Below, piece after piece: positions 51,751-61,282 of a stretch of DNA of 64,000 bases. Within the stretch, counting starts at the first letter, position 1, and each line of letters opens with the position of its first letter. The position numbers were made by a program, and so were the translations under genes. The stretch covers positions 186,001 through 250,000 of the forward strand of contig PUQB01000125.1 of NCBI GenBank assembly GCA_003024785.1, given 5' to 3'. Source of the DNA: Selaginella tamariscina (lineage: Eukaryota > Streptophyta > Lycopodiopsida > Selaginellales > Selaginellaceae). Under the pieces are notes generated by a model. The model was given only the letters and a program-made list of their open reading frames with translations, had not been told where the DNA came from and ran no database searches.

Positions 51751-51878
51751 TCCCCTGTTTCCAGAACCCTAAACCAATCTATTAGGGTTATGGTTTCCCC
51801 TTGATAAACCTGGTAAATATCCCCGTGAATGCGGCAAATAGTGTGATTTCTTGTCAGTACCAGCAAGGTTACATAAGA

Positions 51879-52875
51879 ATGGGAGATTTTGAACGTAAAG
51901 CGTATATCTCATTCATAGTTCTTGTATTTCTTGTGTTTTTGGTGCATTTGCTGATTCATGGCATCACAACAAAGTTTATTTCTTTTATTCATTGTTATAT
52001 TAGCTACCATCTATAGGTGTCAAAGTAGGAACACTGTATTTCAAGCAGCTAACGAGACTAGTACTGAGTGGAAACTGGGGAGAGGTACTTGGTATGGTAC
52101 TCCTAATGGAGCAGGAGTGAGTGCGTGCGTGCGTGCGTGTGAGTGTGTGACAGAGTTAACTGTGTGCTACAGAAGGTGCATGTGGTTATGGAGGACTTCC
52201 TAACACAGGCTATGATTCAAATATTATAGCTGCAAACTCAGGTTTTTCAGCAATGGTGTTGGCTGTGGAGCTTGTTTTGAGGTGGTCAACAACATCTGCA
52301 TGATTACACACACACACAATGTTGCAATTGCAAGTTAAGTGCGTGAATAGCAGTCTGTGCATGAATAATTCAACAACAGTGATTGTAACCGATGAGTGTC
52401 CAGAATGTGAAACAAACCATCTGGATTTCAGTGGGGCAGCTTTCAGTAGCTTGGCAAGACATGGAGAAAGATCAAGCCCTTGAGTCAGTGGGGATTATCC
52501 AGATAGAATACAGAAGGTGCATCATTAACACACGCACGCACACATTACTTATATTGTTACTACAGGGTGAACTGCTCATATCCAGGATTCCCAATCACAT
52601 TCCAAGTTGCAGATGGAACAAATGAGTACTGGTTGGCTTTTAGCGGGTATTCTAAGCAGGATGGAAGTTAAGCAGCCGGTATGGTAACTAGTTAAAGCAT
52701 ATTAATGATGTGCTAATCGTGTTTATGCAGACAGGAGATAAGCAGAACACACATGGGGAGCAGTATACCATGTGGCAGCTCAAGCACCTCCAGACGGTGC
52801 ACCAGCCTCTGTCAGATTAACTATCAGTAACGGGGAGGTTATCACTTGCTTAAACAGTATTAAAAGCTAGACAAT
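51879..52875 (+). pseudogene. Expansin, copy D
   Basis: The forward six-exon arrangement starts at 51879 (MGDFERKAYISFIVLVFLVF). It shares with copy C a deletion at the end of exon 2 (GCAGGAGTG) and the TAG near the C-terminus. It also lacks about 10 bp in exon 6, where the GDWVEAE segment should be, and has an extra base in exon 4. It is a pseudogene. It ends about 70 bp before the MULE insertion. Confidence 0.7.
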
Positions 52876-52939
52876 TGGTAGAATATATCTTTGTTAAATA
52901 TTATATCATAATATAACAATTTTTTCTCATTTTAACTAA

Positions 52940-52948
52940 TATAAGTAA
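52940..52948 (+). repeat. Left target-site duplication TATAAGTAA
   Basis: The 9-bp sequence TATAAGTAA precedes the element and is repeated exactly at 61261-61269. Paralogous empty sites in units B (about 43400) and C (about 47765) contain the sequence once, as ACTAATATAAGTAATAGA. Confidence 0.9.
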
Positions 52949-53055
52949 GAGTGTCGCCATTTTGGAGGCTTGGGGCCTGGGCTCGAATATTCAAGAATAT
53001 TCTAGAATATTTTGGAATATTCTTTCTGGTCGGCAGTATTGGCCTCAGTCGGCAA
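52949..53055 (+). repeat. Left terminal inverted repeat and subterminal motifs
   Basis: The terminus holds GGAGGCTTGGGGCCTGGGCTC, pairing imperfectly with the right end. An array of alternating GAA/TTC pentamers follows at 52985-53022, then two GTCGGCA motifs at 53027-53035 and 53046-53054. Similarity to the right end is clear at the outer 45 bp and in motif content, but it is not a perfect inverted repeat. Confidence 0.75.
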
Positions 53056-53131
53056 AAAAAATTCTATTAAAACTGTTGTATTTTTTTTTTTTTTTTTATA
53101 TTAGCTTAATTTATTACTCAATATACATTAG

Positions 53132-56100
53132 CTAAAGTTTCTTCTTCATCTTAAGTAAAGCTGCAGTTCTTGAACCACCAGTTACGCTTGGACGTGGAGG
53201 TGTTTGAGTAGGTAACTCTTCTGGTCTAATGTTTTCTACAAGCTTGTTTGTTGCCAACCTAGAGAGTTCGAAACTCTTCTCGGTTCCTATAATTTCCTTC
53301 CGAGCTCGACGGCAGCTAACAATGATGACCCGTTCCGGAACCAATATCCCAGACTAGGTCGCCAGGTCTACTGAGACGCTCGATCAAAAGCTGCATGAGT
53401 CGAACACTCTTCGGTTGAATCATAATCCTGCACAATCTTCCATTAGGATAAACATAGCAAAGCACTTCCTTACCAAGCCTCCTGATAACGGTCGGCAGTG
53501 TCGACGAGGATCGTGTTCGTCAACGCCAGAGGGTTTGGCCTCTTCGACTTCTTCTCAGAGCTTTGCAGCACCAAGAGAACTAACAAGTTATCCTGCCACA
53601 TAGACCAAGTTAAACTTGAACTTGAATAGCTAGCTTACCTTAATTTTGTCACGGTATCCCCAGCCTCGTGCACGGTAGACGCTGTAAGTCCCTGCAACCT
53701 CCAAGTTGATTACTGCAGCCGCCTGAATCACCGCCGAAACAGAAGGAGAACTCGCGAAGACGACCATGAAACCACTCGCTGCCAAGTGCATTCCACTGAA
53801 CTGCAAGGCCTCCTCAAACTTCACCGGATCTAGCTGCACAATGTCCTTGTTGATGCTAGCACCTCCATATACAAGCTCATTGGGCAAGTCGAGGATGATG
53901 AGGTTGAAGCCGTATTCACCTACCACTTCCTGGAACAACGTTTGTGACTCAACCGTATGTAGTCTGTCAACCTGTTCTCGGAGCTTGGTGTACACCTCTG
54001 TCTGGGAAGCACCTGGCTCGAAGAAAGACCTGCTCATCTCCTCCATGTCGCACACAGCTAGGTCGTAGGATCCACGGGATGCAGCCAGGGTCGGGATGAA
54101 GGTCATCAGGTCGTCCTTGATGTCCAAACTAGCTACAAGTGGCTGTACCTCATTGATTGTAAAGTCGAATGCCGGCGGAGGTGCTGTAGAAGAGCTTGGT
54201 CCCGCTCCCGATCCCTTTGCAGGTGTAGTTGTCTTCCGCACCGTCTTCTTCATCTTGCTCTTCTTGATAGCCTCTACTTCTTCTGGCTCCCAAACAATCG
54301 CTGGTAGATCATTGGCGTGCATGTCGAATAGTGTGCTCTCCCAAGCTGGTGGCTGTTGCGACGGACAGTCGAGCCAGAATGGAACATGCTCCCGTTCGAA
54401 CGGTGTTAGAGCTCCTCTGCTCTTCGACCACATGTGAGGCTCGCTTGTATGATCTGTCCACAGCTTCATCGTATGGGACGGTGTCATTTGCTTCGCCAGT
54501 ATGAACCTGCAACACAAAGTCAGACAGTAGCAATGCTGGATTGAAAGCTTACCTCCATATCATCCGACGCGCAGATTCCTCACGCTCCAGAAACTCATTC
54601 GGCTCCATCGAATAAGTGAACCGTATGCAGTCATGGAAGGGCTGAAAGACCAGGCACTTGCTCCGAATTCTCATCTCGTCAAACCAGCTCATGAAGTCGA
54701 CATCCGTTCCAACTTCTTCACCATCCTCTCGCAACCCCTTAAGGATCTGAATGGCTTCCTCGCGCACAGCCTTCCAATATAAGTCCAAGGTGAACCACTT
54801 GATCCACTCTTTGTCCTGCATGCCCGGTAGCCCAAGTGTCTGTTGTTCTGCCTTGGATTCGAGACGGGTGAGCTTGTTCAGGTATCGGAGTCGCAGCATG
54901 TTTGGAATCTTCGCCCTTGACATCGCATACAGCTTCTCAATGCCCATCCAGCGACACTGCTTATGAGAGATGTTTGTCACCTTCTGGAACCACTCCTCCC
55001 CCAAGTCTGGGTCTATGATGGAGAGGAACTTGTGCATACGCTTGTCATGCTTCTTGTACACTGCTTCAGGTTCACCTCAACCTGTGATTGCCCTTAGCAC
55101 TGGTGACTGCTCTGTCGAGATCATCGTCGATCTCGTTCTGCACATAGAACAAGTTAAAAATTTCTTTCCTATAAATTAAATCGGAGGTTACCTTGAAAAG
55201 TATCTTTGCGCAGATCAGGTTCGGAAGAGGATGCCAAGCCGTCTTTCCTGATGAACTCTCCTTCCACTTCCGCACCTCAAGACGATCAACCTCCGTGAGT
55301 GACTCGAGGATTTTCTGAGTTCCTTCTGTACTAGTGCAGACCGCCTTTACAGCGAGGAGAATATGTGGTAGCGTTGTTTCCACAGATGTTGCTGAAGATC
55401 TGTTCAACGAAACTGTAAGTCTAAACTCTTAACAAAAAAAAAGAAAATACTCACATGTTAATCGATTGGAACATCGAAACCAGTTGAAGAATGTCGAGGT
55501 TCTCCGTGGAGATGAAACTCGATCGAACGCGAATAGCCCATCGCTGGTTGTCCTCTGCATCCTCTCGGTACAGCTTCTGCAAAGCCTGTAGCCTATGGTT
55601 CCCGTCCCAGCAGCTAAACTTCCTGTTTGAGAGCCTTGAAGCCCACTGTTTGTACTCCGGCTGAGTAAGAGCTTGCTCGAAAGACCGGTGCTGCTCGTAC
55701 TGAATCGTGTCCTTCGACAGCTCCGATAGCTCCTCAGCAGTGAGTCGATCTCCGATGGACAGAATGAACAAGGCCGTGTTGCGTAGATAACCAGCCTTCT
55801 TCAACGATGACACCAGCCTGTCCAAGTCCCCTGGGTTCACTCGTCGAACCACCTCGTTGGAATGTATTCTGCAGATGGGCACATCAGGAGGATCACCAAG
55901 TCCCTTGATAGTAATTTTGTCGAGCAGGTTTGCTGAGCTCTCCAAATGCAGGCTCGCCGGTATGCTGTATAACTCCTTCGGCTCCTTATCGCTCTTCGCC
56001 TTCTTGCCTTTTGAATCAGCTTTCCCGCGGCCTCTCTTTTTGCTGACTGCCTCCTCCAAGTCGTCCTCGCTAGCTTCAGCTGCCTCTGTCATCTGCACTT

Positions 56101-56350
56101 GCTCGTTCAGGACTGCAACCTCAGCGGATGAAGGAGGCAACTGCGACGAGCTCTCCGGGAAATCTGTGATTGTTGGTGGAGGCTGTTCTTGCTCAACTGC
56201 TACTACTCCAGACTGAGTCACTGGAGGATCCTCCTTTGCTACATTAGATGGTTCTCCTCTCTTGCCTCGCTTCTGCTTCGATATCCTCTTCTCTTCCCGT
56301 GGCTCTTCATCAGGCGCAGTCTCTAGTAGACGTTTTGAAGCTCTCACCAT
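53132..56350 (-). CDS. ParB-like and DNA methyltransferase-like fusion protein
   Basis: A cargo gene of the MULE. Proposed coding exons are 56350-55455, 55420-55192, 55137-54553, 54506-53639, 53592-53474 and 53427-53132, giving about 1000 residues. The N-terminus is charged and lysine-rich (KKRGRGKADSKGKKAK, a likely nuclear signal). Residues about 150-300 resemble ParB/Srx: ICRIHSNEVVRRVNP, LDRLVSSLKKAGY, then CWDGNHRLQAL in place of the usual GxHR motif. The C-terminal third follows the beta-class N4C/N6A methyltransferase order. First comes a motif-IV-like FNLIILDLPN (near 53890), then QPKSVRLMQLLIERLSRPGDLVWDIGSGTG-type motifs X/I (about 53420-53335), then KEIIGTEKSFELSRLA. DLPN replaces the canonical DPPY. 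One indel at about 55080 and two single-base shifts after motif I interrupt the frame. The middle part is unrecognised. Confidence 0.7.
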
Positions 56351-56419
56351 TTTGTAACTCTGGAAAGTAAACACACAAGTCAATTGATGAGGAGTCAAAA
56401 TAAAAAAAAAACAAAGATG

Positions 56420-57400
56420 ACTAACCTTGTGGCTGCCGACTCAAGCTAGATGCTGCCGACCCTCTCAGTCGGCAGAGAGATGTAGAAGAAAAAACCTGCC
56501 GACTGAGATAGTTTGTGCCGACTCTGTCAGACGGCACAAGAGATAATGGTGCCGACTGAGATAGGATGGTGCCGTCCCTCTCAGACGGCACAAATGGGAA
56601 GACCCATTAACTGTTTTAAAAGAAATACTTGAGACGCAAAGAAAAAAAAAACTAATTCAAAATACCTTGTGGCTGCCGACTGAAGAAGGATGGTGCCGTC
56701 ACTCTCAGTCGGCACAAATGGGAAGACACTATAACTCTGAAAAAAAACATTGTTATACGGATACTTGAGCCGCAAGCAAAATATAAACAAATTCAAAATA
56801 CCTTGTGGCTGCCGACTGAAGAAGGATGGTGCCGTCACTCTCAGTCGGCACAAATGAGAAGACACATTAACTCTGAAAAAAAACAATGTGATACGAATAC
56901 ATGATCCAGAAAGCAAAAAATAAATATATCGAACATACCTTGTGGCTGCCGACTGAACTAGGATGGTGCCGTCACTCTCAGTCGGCACAAATGGGAAGAC
57001 CCATTAACTCTGAAAATAAAAACCTTGTGATACGAATACTTGAGCCAGAAAGCAAAAAAAAACAAATCGAAAATACCTTGTTTTTGCCGACTGAACCAGG
57101 ATGGTGCCGTCACTCTCAGTCGGCACAAATGGAAAGACCCATTAACTCTGAAAAAAAACATTGTGACACGTATACTTGAGCCGCAAGGAAAAAAATAAAT
57201 AAATCGACGATACCTTGTGTTTGCCGACTGAACCAGGATGGTGCCGTTGCTCTCAGTCGGCACAAATAAGAAGACCCTATATCTCTGGAAAAAGAAATAC
57301 TTTGAGCAAATCATAAAATACAGAAATTACACATACCTTGTGGCCGCCGGCTGAGCAGGATGGTGCCGAGAATCTAAATCGGCACAGAAATCTCCATTGT
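56420..57400 (-). repeat. Central tandem array of about 136-bp units with splice signals
   Basis: At least six units start near 56664, 56801, 56938, 57075, 57211 and 57335, with more diverged units at 56424-56660. Each carries an inverted pair TGCCGACTGA ... TCAGTCGGCA about 22 nt apart. Read on the minus strand, each also has an acceptor-like TTTTTTCAG/AGTTAATG and a donor-like CCACAAG/GTAT about 71 nt later. The last donor (near 56425) faces the acceptor just before the ParB-methyltransferase start codon (56360). The array therefore reads as duplicated 5-prime leader exon/intron units. Confidence 0.75.
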
Positions 57401-57882
57401 TATACTTGGGCGCTGCACGAATCGAGTCGAAATGGATGGCGCCGCAGTGGAAACCGTAACTCTGAGATCTGAGATTGAAGAAACCCTCTGGATCTGCCGC
57501 AGTGGAAACAGATCTGAGATTGAAAGAACCCTAGCCGCAATGGAAACAGTAAACCCTATCTACCAAAAAACCCTAGCCGCAATGAAAACAGTGAACCCTA
57601 CGGAATAAATGTGACATTAATATTTAGGGTTTATTTTAAAATATGTGAATAATTGGTAAATGTGAAGATATTTCAAATCATAAAAGGTAGAAATTAAATT
57701 AAATCGGTGATACTAGAGAGGACATCATTAAGAACACTGTGAACTGGGCAGCATAGAATTAATTATATACAAACGTGTATTCACGTTTATTGTTAACGAT
57801 TGTAATTTTTTTTTGGTAAGGAAAGTGTGTTTAATCTTTTGCTTTGCTTTCCTAAACCACCGAGCTTTCTCCTTGCGTTGTC
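57400..57882. promoter_or_regulatory. Bidirectional promoter region of the MULE
   Basis: This is the remaining gap between the leader array of the minus-strand cargo gene and the transposase ATG at 57883. It has repeated AACCCTAGCCGCAATG blocks (57525-57600) with telo-box-like AAACCCTA motifs, and repeated GATCTGAGATTGAA blocks. Both genes must be transcribed outward from here. No TATA box is assigned. Confidence 0.45.
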
Positions 57883-60800
57883 ATGGCCAGAGTTACCTAT
57901 GAAGGCATTGACAAAGATTTCCCAGTCGATGAAGATGGAAATGCTTTTGTGTTTGAACATGATCTTCACATTGCTTTCAACATTCCTTGTTGGTTCAGTA
58001 TACATGTGGTTCAATTGATGTCAGTTTCTGCGAGTTCTGGAGAAGATGTGGAGTTGTTACCAGAAGGCAATGCATCAAACCAGTTTGTCTTTTACACATT
58101 GTGCCCGGCAAAGGGCCCGTTGTTCAGGTTGCGGACAGAGGAGCGTGAGGAATCCATGCTGGTGTGTCTTCTAAGAGCAGACAAATGTAGGATAGGGAAG
58201 GATCTCATTGGTTCGTCTGAAGTTAAACGAGTCTCTGAACTACCGCAGATATACAATGGAAATGTCATTTTCGAACTTCCCCCTAAGACAGAAAGCACAG
58301 AGAAGTACTCGGGGATGAATCGCAAGGATGGCTGCTACCATTGGACACACCCGAGCACAACACACTGGCATGTTCCGGCGCGAGTCAGTCGAAGTTCATG
58401 TGTCGGACATCTCCAATGCATCAATCCTACCTGCCCCTACTTGGCTTTTGAGAAGAAAGCAAATGAATGTCACTTCAAGGGTGCTGTGGAGAAGGCAAAG
58501 ACAACTGAGACAGGCAAAGTAATAGGCATAAAATGTAAGCATTGTGGAGAGGAGCCATTGCTGGTGCACACTTGTCCGGCTTATGTGTACTACATTCTGC
58601 CAGACGACATTTCTTTTACAAGGTTGTTCATTCACAGAGGTGTTCATCAGCATCCAGTCAGCCCCTCAGTGTCAGCTTCAAACGTTCAGCGAGCCAGATC
58701 TAGTGTCAGCAACGTGGTAAAGAGCAGTCCGCGAACCAATCAACGAGTGATTGAGTTTCAAGCCGCGCGTGAGCTCATCTTTGAAGAACTTTTCAAGGAA
58801 GAAGGAGAAGTCTCGTACACTGGTTTACTCTCAAAACTTGAACCTCTAACAAACCATCGAAGGTATTTTTTTTAGATCTCTACACACTGACGTGACCTTT
58901 TCTTTAGGACTCGGGACTGGATTACACAATCAAGACAGAAGGAGACACACTTTAGAGAGGGTTACGAGGGTCTTCTGGAGCTGAAGACAAAGCTGCCAAT
59001 ACCTTTCATTCACGTCATACATGTTCCAGGGATGGAACTGCATGGTGCTGAGGAGCAGCCTCTGATCTTCAAAATGACAGTTGAGGGACCGGGTTCAGGA
59101 GTTGAGTACATCAGAAGGTGTCAAAGTGGAGGAGACCTTCATGATCAATGGGTTGTTCTGGACCACACGCACCGCATACCAGACTGGGCGACAATTGGAA
59201 TACACCTTTATGACCCATTGTAAGTTGTAAAACTCTTCATAACACTTTCTAATCTTCGTTATCTAACGCTCTCTTGCAGTGTCAGATCCATGGTGACTAT
59301 AGCTTACGCAGATATGTGCCGCGAAGATAATGTTGCAGTGCTGAAGTTCTTGAACACAATGCTAGAGGTTTGTAAGAAGCAGGGTTTGGAGAATGTCAAC
59401 TTTGCTGGTTTCATGTCGGATGAGGCTGGAGCGATATGGATAGCCTTGCGCCAAGTATTCAACAACGGAGCAAAGATGAAAGGGAGGGAAAGAAGCTGTC
59501 TGTTTCACTTTATGCAATCCGTGCGTCAGGTGACAAAGAAATGGATCGCAGAAGAACATCGCGAAGAACACATGAAGCTTGCTCGTGCCTGGCCTGCAGC
59601 ACTGAATGAACAATCTAAGAAAGAACAACTGGCAATTCTCGAGTCTTTTGGGAAGGACGAGCGTCAAACATTCGAGCTTTGAAGACATGGCTGTCTTGGT
59701 GGATCAGGCATGAGGACCACATCTCCATGGCGGAACTGGGAGACATGACAGAAGAAGGACTCGCGAGCGTTCCAACTACAAACAATGCTGAAGTGATTCA
59801 CGCGAGAGCAAGAAGAGCAAGATTGGCCAAAAGAGTACCACTGCTGGAGGCGACAATGTTAGACCTCACCGATGCAGTTATGCAGAGTGCGAAGGTGAAA
59901 GCGGCAATAGAAGGGAGGTATACAGGGTCAGGGCCTTCGAAGGAAACTCTGTTGAAACGAGTGCAACGCAAACTCTCTGAGGGGAAAAGTGTATCTCCAT
60001 CAACAATTATTAATCTGGTGGAAGGCGAGGAACACTTGACCAGCCCGGAGTTCACGAGTACCACTAACGTTCGAGTGCAAACTGTTAGGAGAACAGTCAC
60101 AGGAACAGAACAGTCTGATGCTCGACGTTCACACAGACATGATGTAGAGTACACAGAGCGGGTGGTCCAAAACAACAGGAGAAAGAGGTTAAGGTTCGAA
60201 GAGGTTTCGGAGAGAGAGATTGCTCAAACAGAGTGGGCCATCAGACGAATCGGAGCATCCAGTAAGGTTAAGTGTTTGGGGATGAATCAGGAAGGAACTG
60301 CTCTGTGTGGAAAACCAATCGGTTATCCAAGCAGAGTGCCAGCACCAGGATTCTATGGAAAACGAATGTACATTGATGCCTTGGGGAATGAGGAGTATGT
60401 ACAACAGATGATGTGGTTCTGCCCAAAAGATTCAGGGTGTTTCACGCGGCCAAACGGCAAAATTCTTCGGTCACGAATTCCAACACCACCAACGGTTTGG
60501 CCTGTGCTCAAGGAAACGAAGCTGACAAGTGAGGAGGTCAGAGAACTACAGGATGCAGGCTTTGTTCTGGAAGGTTTACAGGGGATGGCAGGAAGAGTAG
60601 ATGAGGGTCAGAAGGACAAAACACCATCGCCACCACGTGGAGCTGGATCTACAACAATTCCACCTTTCGAAGGACGTATGGTTCGGACTCCAACAAAAAT
60701 GTCTAAGGAACAAGAGAAGAATTTCCGCAAGGCCAAGACGTTTTTAGGTTGTGTGCGAAATGTTGAAGTGACAGCTAGAGGACGGAAGGAGGCTTTCGTT

Positions 60801-61046
60801 GTGTCGGCAGGAAATGACTCTGCAAAGGTGACTATTAATACTTATCCTTCATGCAGTTGTTCTACATTTCAGAAGAGCAAAAGTTGGAGCCCATGTGTAC
60901 ACATGTACTTCGTCTATAGCCGTGTGCTTGGCTTGAACCCGGAAGTCACATATTTTCTACAAAGGCGATCGCTCAGTGACATGGAGGTCCACCGTTTGCT
61001 GGTGAATTGCAACAGAGTTCATGACCCACCGGTGCTACAAGGATAA
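57883..61046 (+). CDS. MULE transposase with SWIM finger
   Basis: This is the DDE-type transposase of the Mutator superfamily, expected to bind the element ends and catalyse cut-and-paste transposition. Exons are 57883-58862, 58908-59219 and 59280-61046; both introns (45 and 60 bp) have GT-AG borders and keep phase. The N-terminal half has a cysteine/histidine DNA-binding region (IKCKHCGEEP...HRGVHQHP) of the WRKY/GCM1 type. The core shows VLDHTHRIPDWATIG (first Asp), FMSDEAGAIWIALRQVF (second Asp) and CLFHFMQSV. A SWIM finger CSCSTFQKSKSWSPCVHMY lies near the C-terminus (about 60850-60910). Near 59679 the frame changes by one base (a stop after FEL, continuing as LKTWLSWWIRHED). The copy is therefore frameshifted between core and C-terminus, or it contains an assembly deletion. 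Confidence 0.88.
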
Positions 61047-61059
61047 ATGGTTTAGGGTT

Positions 61060-61260
61060 TAGGATAATGTTTATTAAGCCAGTGGCATATATTAAGCCAG
61101 TCGGCATATATTAAACCAGTCGGCATATTAAAAAAACTTATATATTCTAGAATATTCTTGAGAATATTCTAGAATATGCTAGAATAACCCTAGAATATCC
61201 GCGAATATACTAGAATAATATGAAGCTCCTGAGCCGGAGCCTCCCTTTTCGCCGAGACCC
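61060..61260 (-). repeat. Right terminal inverted repeat and subterminal motifs
   Basis: Three 19-bp repeats around 61079-61125 carry CCAGT(C)GGCA, two of them with the exact GTCGGCA motif (61097-61106 and 61116-61125). GAA/TTC arrays fill 61145-61215. The outer 45 bp pair imperfectly with the left terminus. The element ends at 61260, directly before the second TATAAGTAA. Confidence 0.75.
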
Positions 61261-61269
61261 TATAAGTAA
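61261..61269 (+). repeat. Right target-site duplication TATAAGTAA
   Basis: This is the exact second copy of the 9-bp duplication. It continues directly into TAGACATGCATCAC, which is the uninterrupted sequence following the empty site in unit B. Confidence 0.9.
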
Positions 61270-61282
61270 TAGACATGCATCA

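Larger units (their letters stand above)
50640..52939. repeat. Tandem unit D, left part
   Basis: Unit D reaches further into the FN3 gene than B or C. It contains sequence from intron 4 (50640) through exons 4, 3, 2 and 1 to the promoter, then the expansin copy. The MULE at 52949 interrupts it; the right part resumes at 61261. Confidence 0.75.
52949..61260. mobile_element. Mutator-like element carrying a ParB-methyltransferase gene
   Basis: This 8312-bp DNA transposon is inserted in tandem unit D. Its ends are imperfect inverted repeats: the left begins GAGTGTCGCC...GGAGGCT, and the right, read inward, GGGTCTCGGCG...GGAGGCT. They are followed by phased GAATATTC arrays. It is flanked by a 9-bp target duplication, typical of MULEs. 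It holds two divergent intron-containing genes, a transposase (plus, 57883-61046) and a ParB/methyltransferase-like protein (minus, 56350-53132), separated by a central tandem array. Base composition is clearly less AT-rich than the flanks. Both genes carry frameshifts, so this copy may be non-autonomous, unless those are assembly errors like others in the window. Confidence 0.9.

Noticed and set aside
53766-54437. Plus-strand open frames of about 100 codons inside the MULE left half
   Set aside because: They are antisense to the well-supported ParB/methyltransferase exon and show no family resemblance. The higher GC content of the element produces such shadows.
56581-57314. Repeated peptide frames on the minus strand (VPTESDGTILVQSAATR-type)
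   Set aside because: They recur because of the 136-bp tandem array. A 71-nt exon-like unit is not a multiple of three, so splicing would not keep this frame. They are treated as leader repeats, not a repeat protein.
56420-57400. CRISPR-like array of regularly spaced repeats
   Set aside because: The period is regular, but whole units are similar, with no unique spacers, and the context is a plant transposon. It is an ordinary tandem duplication.
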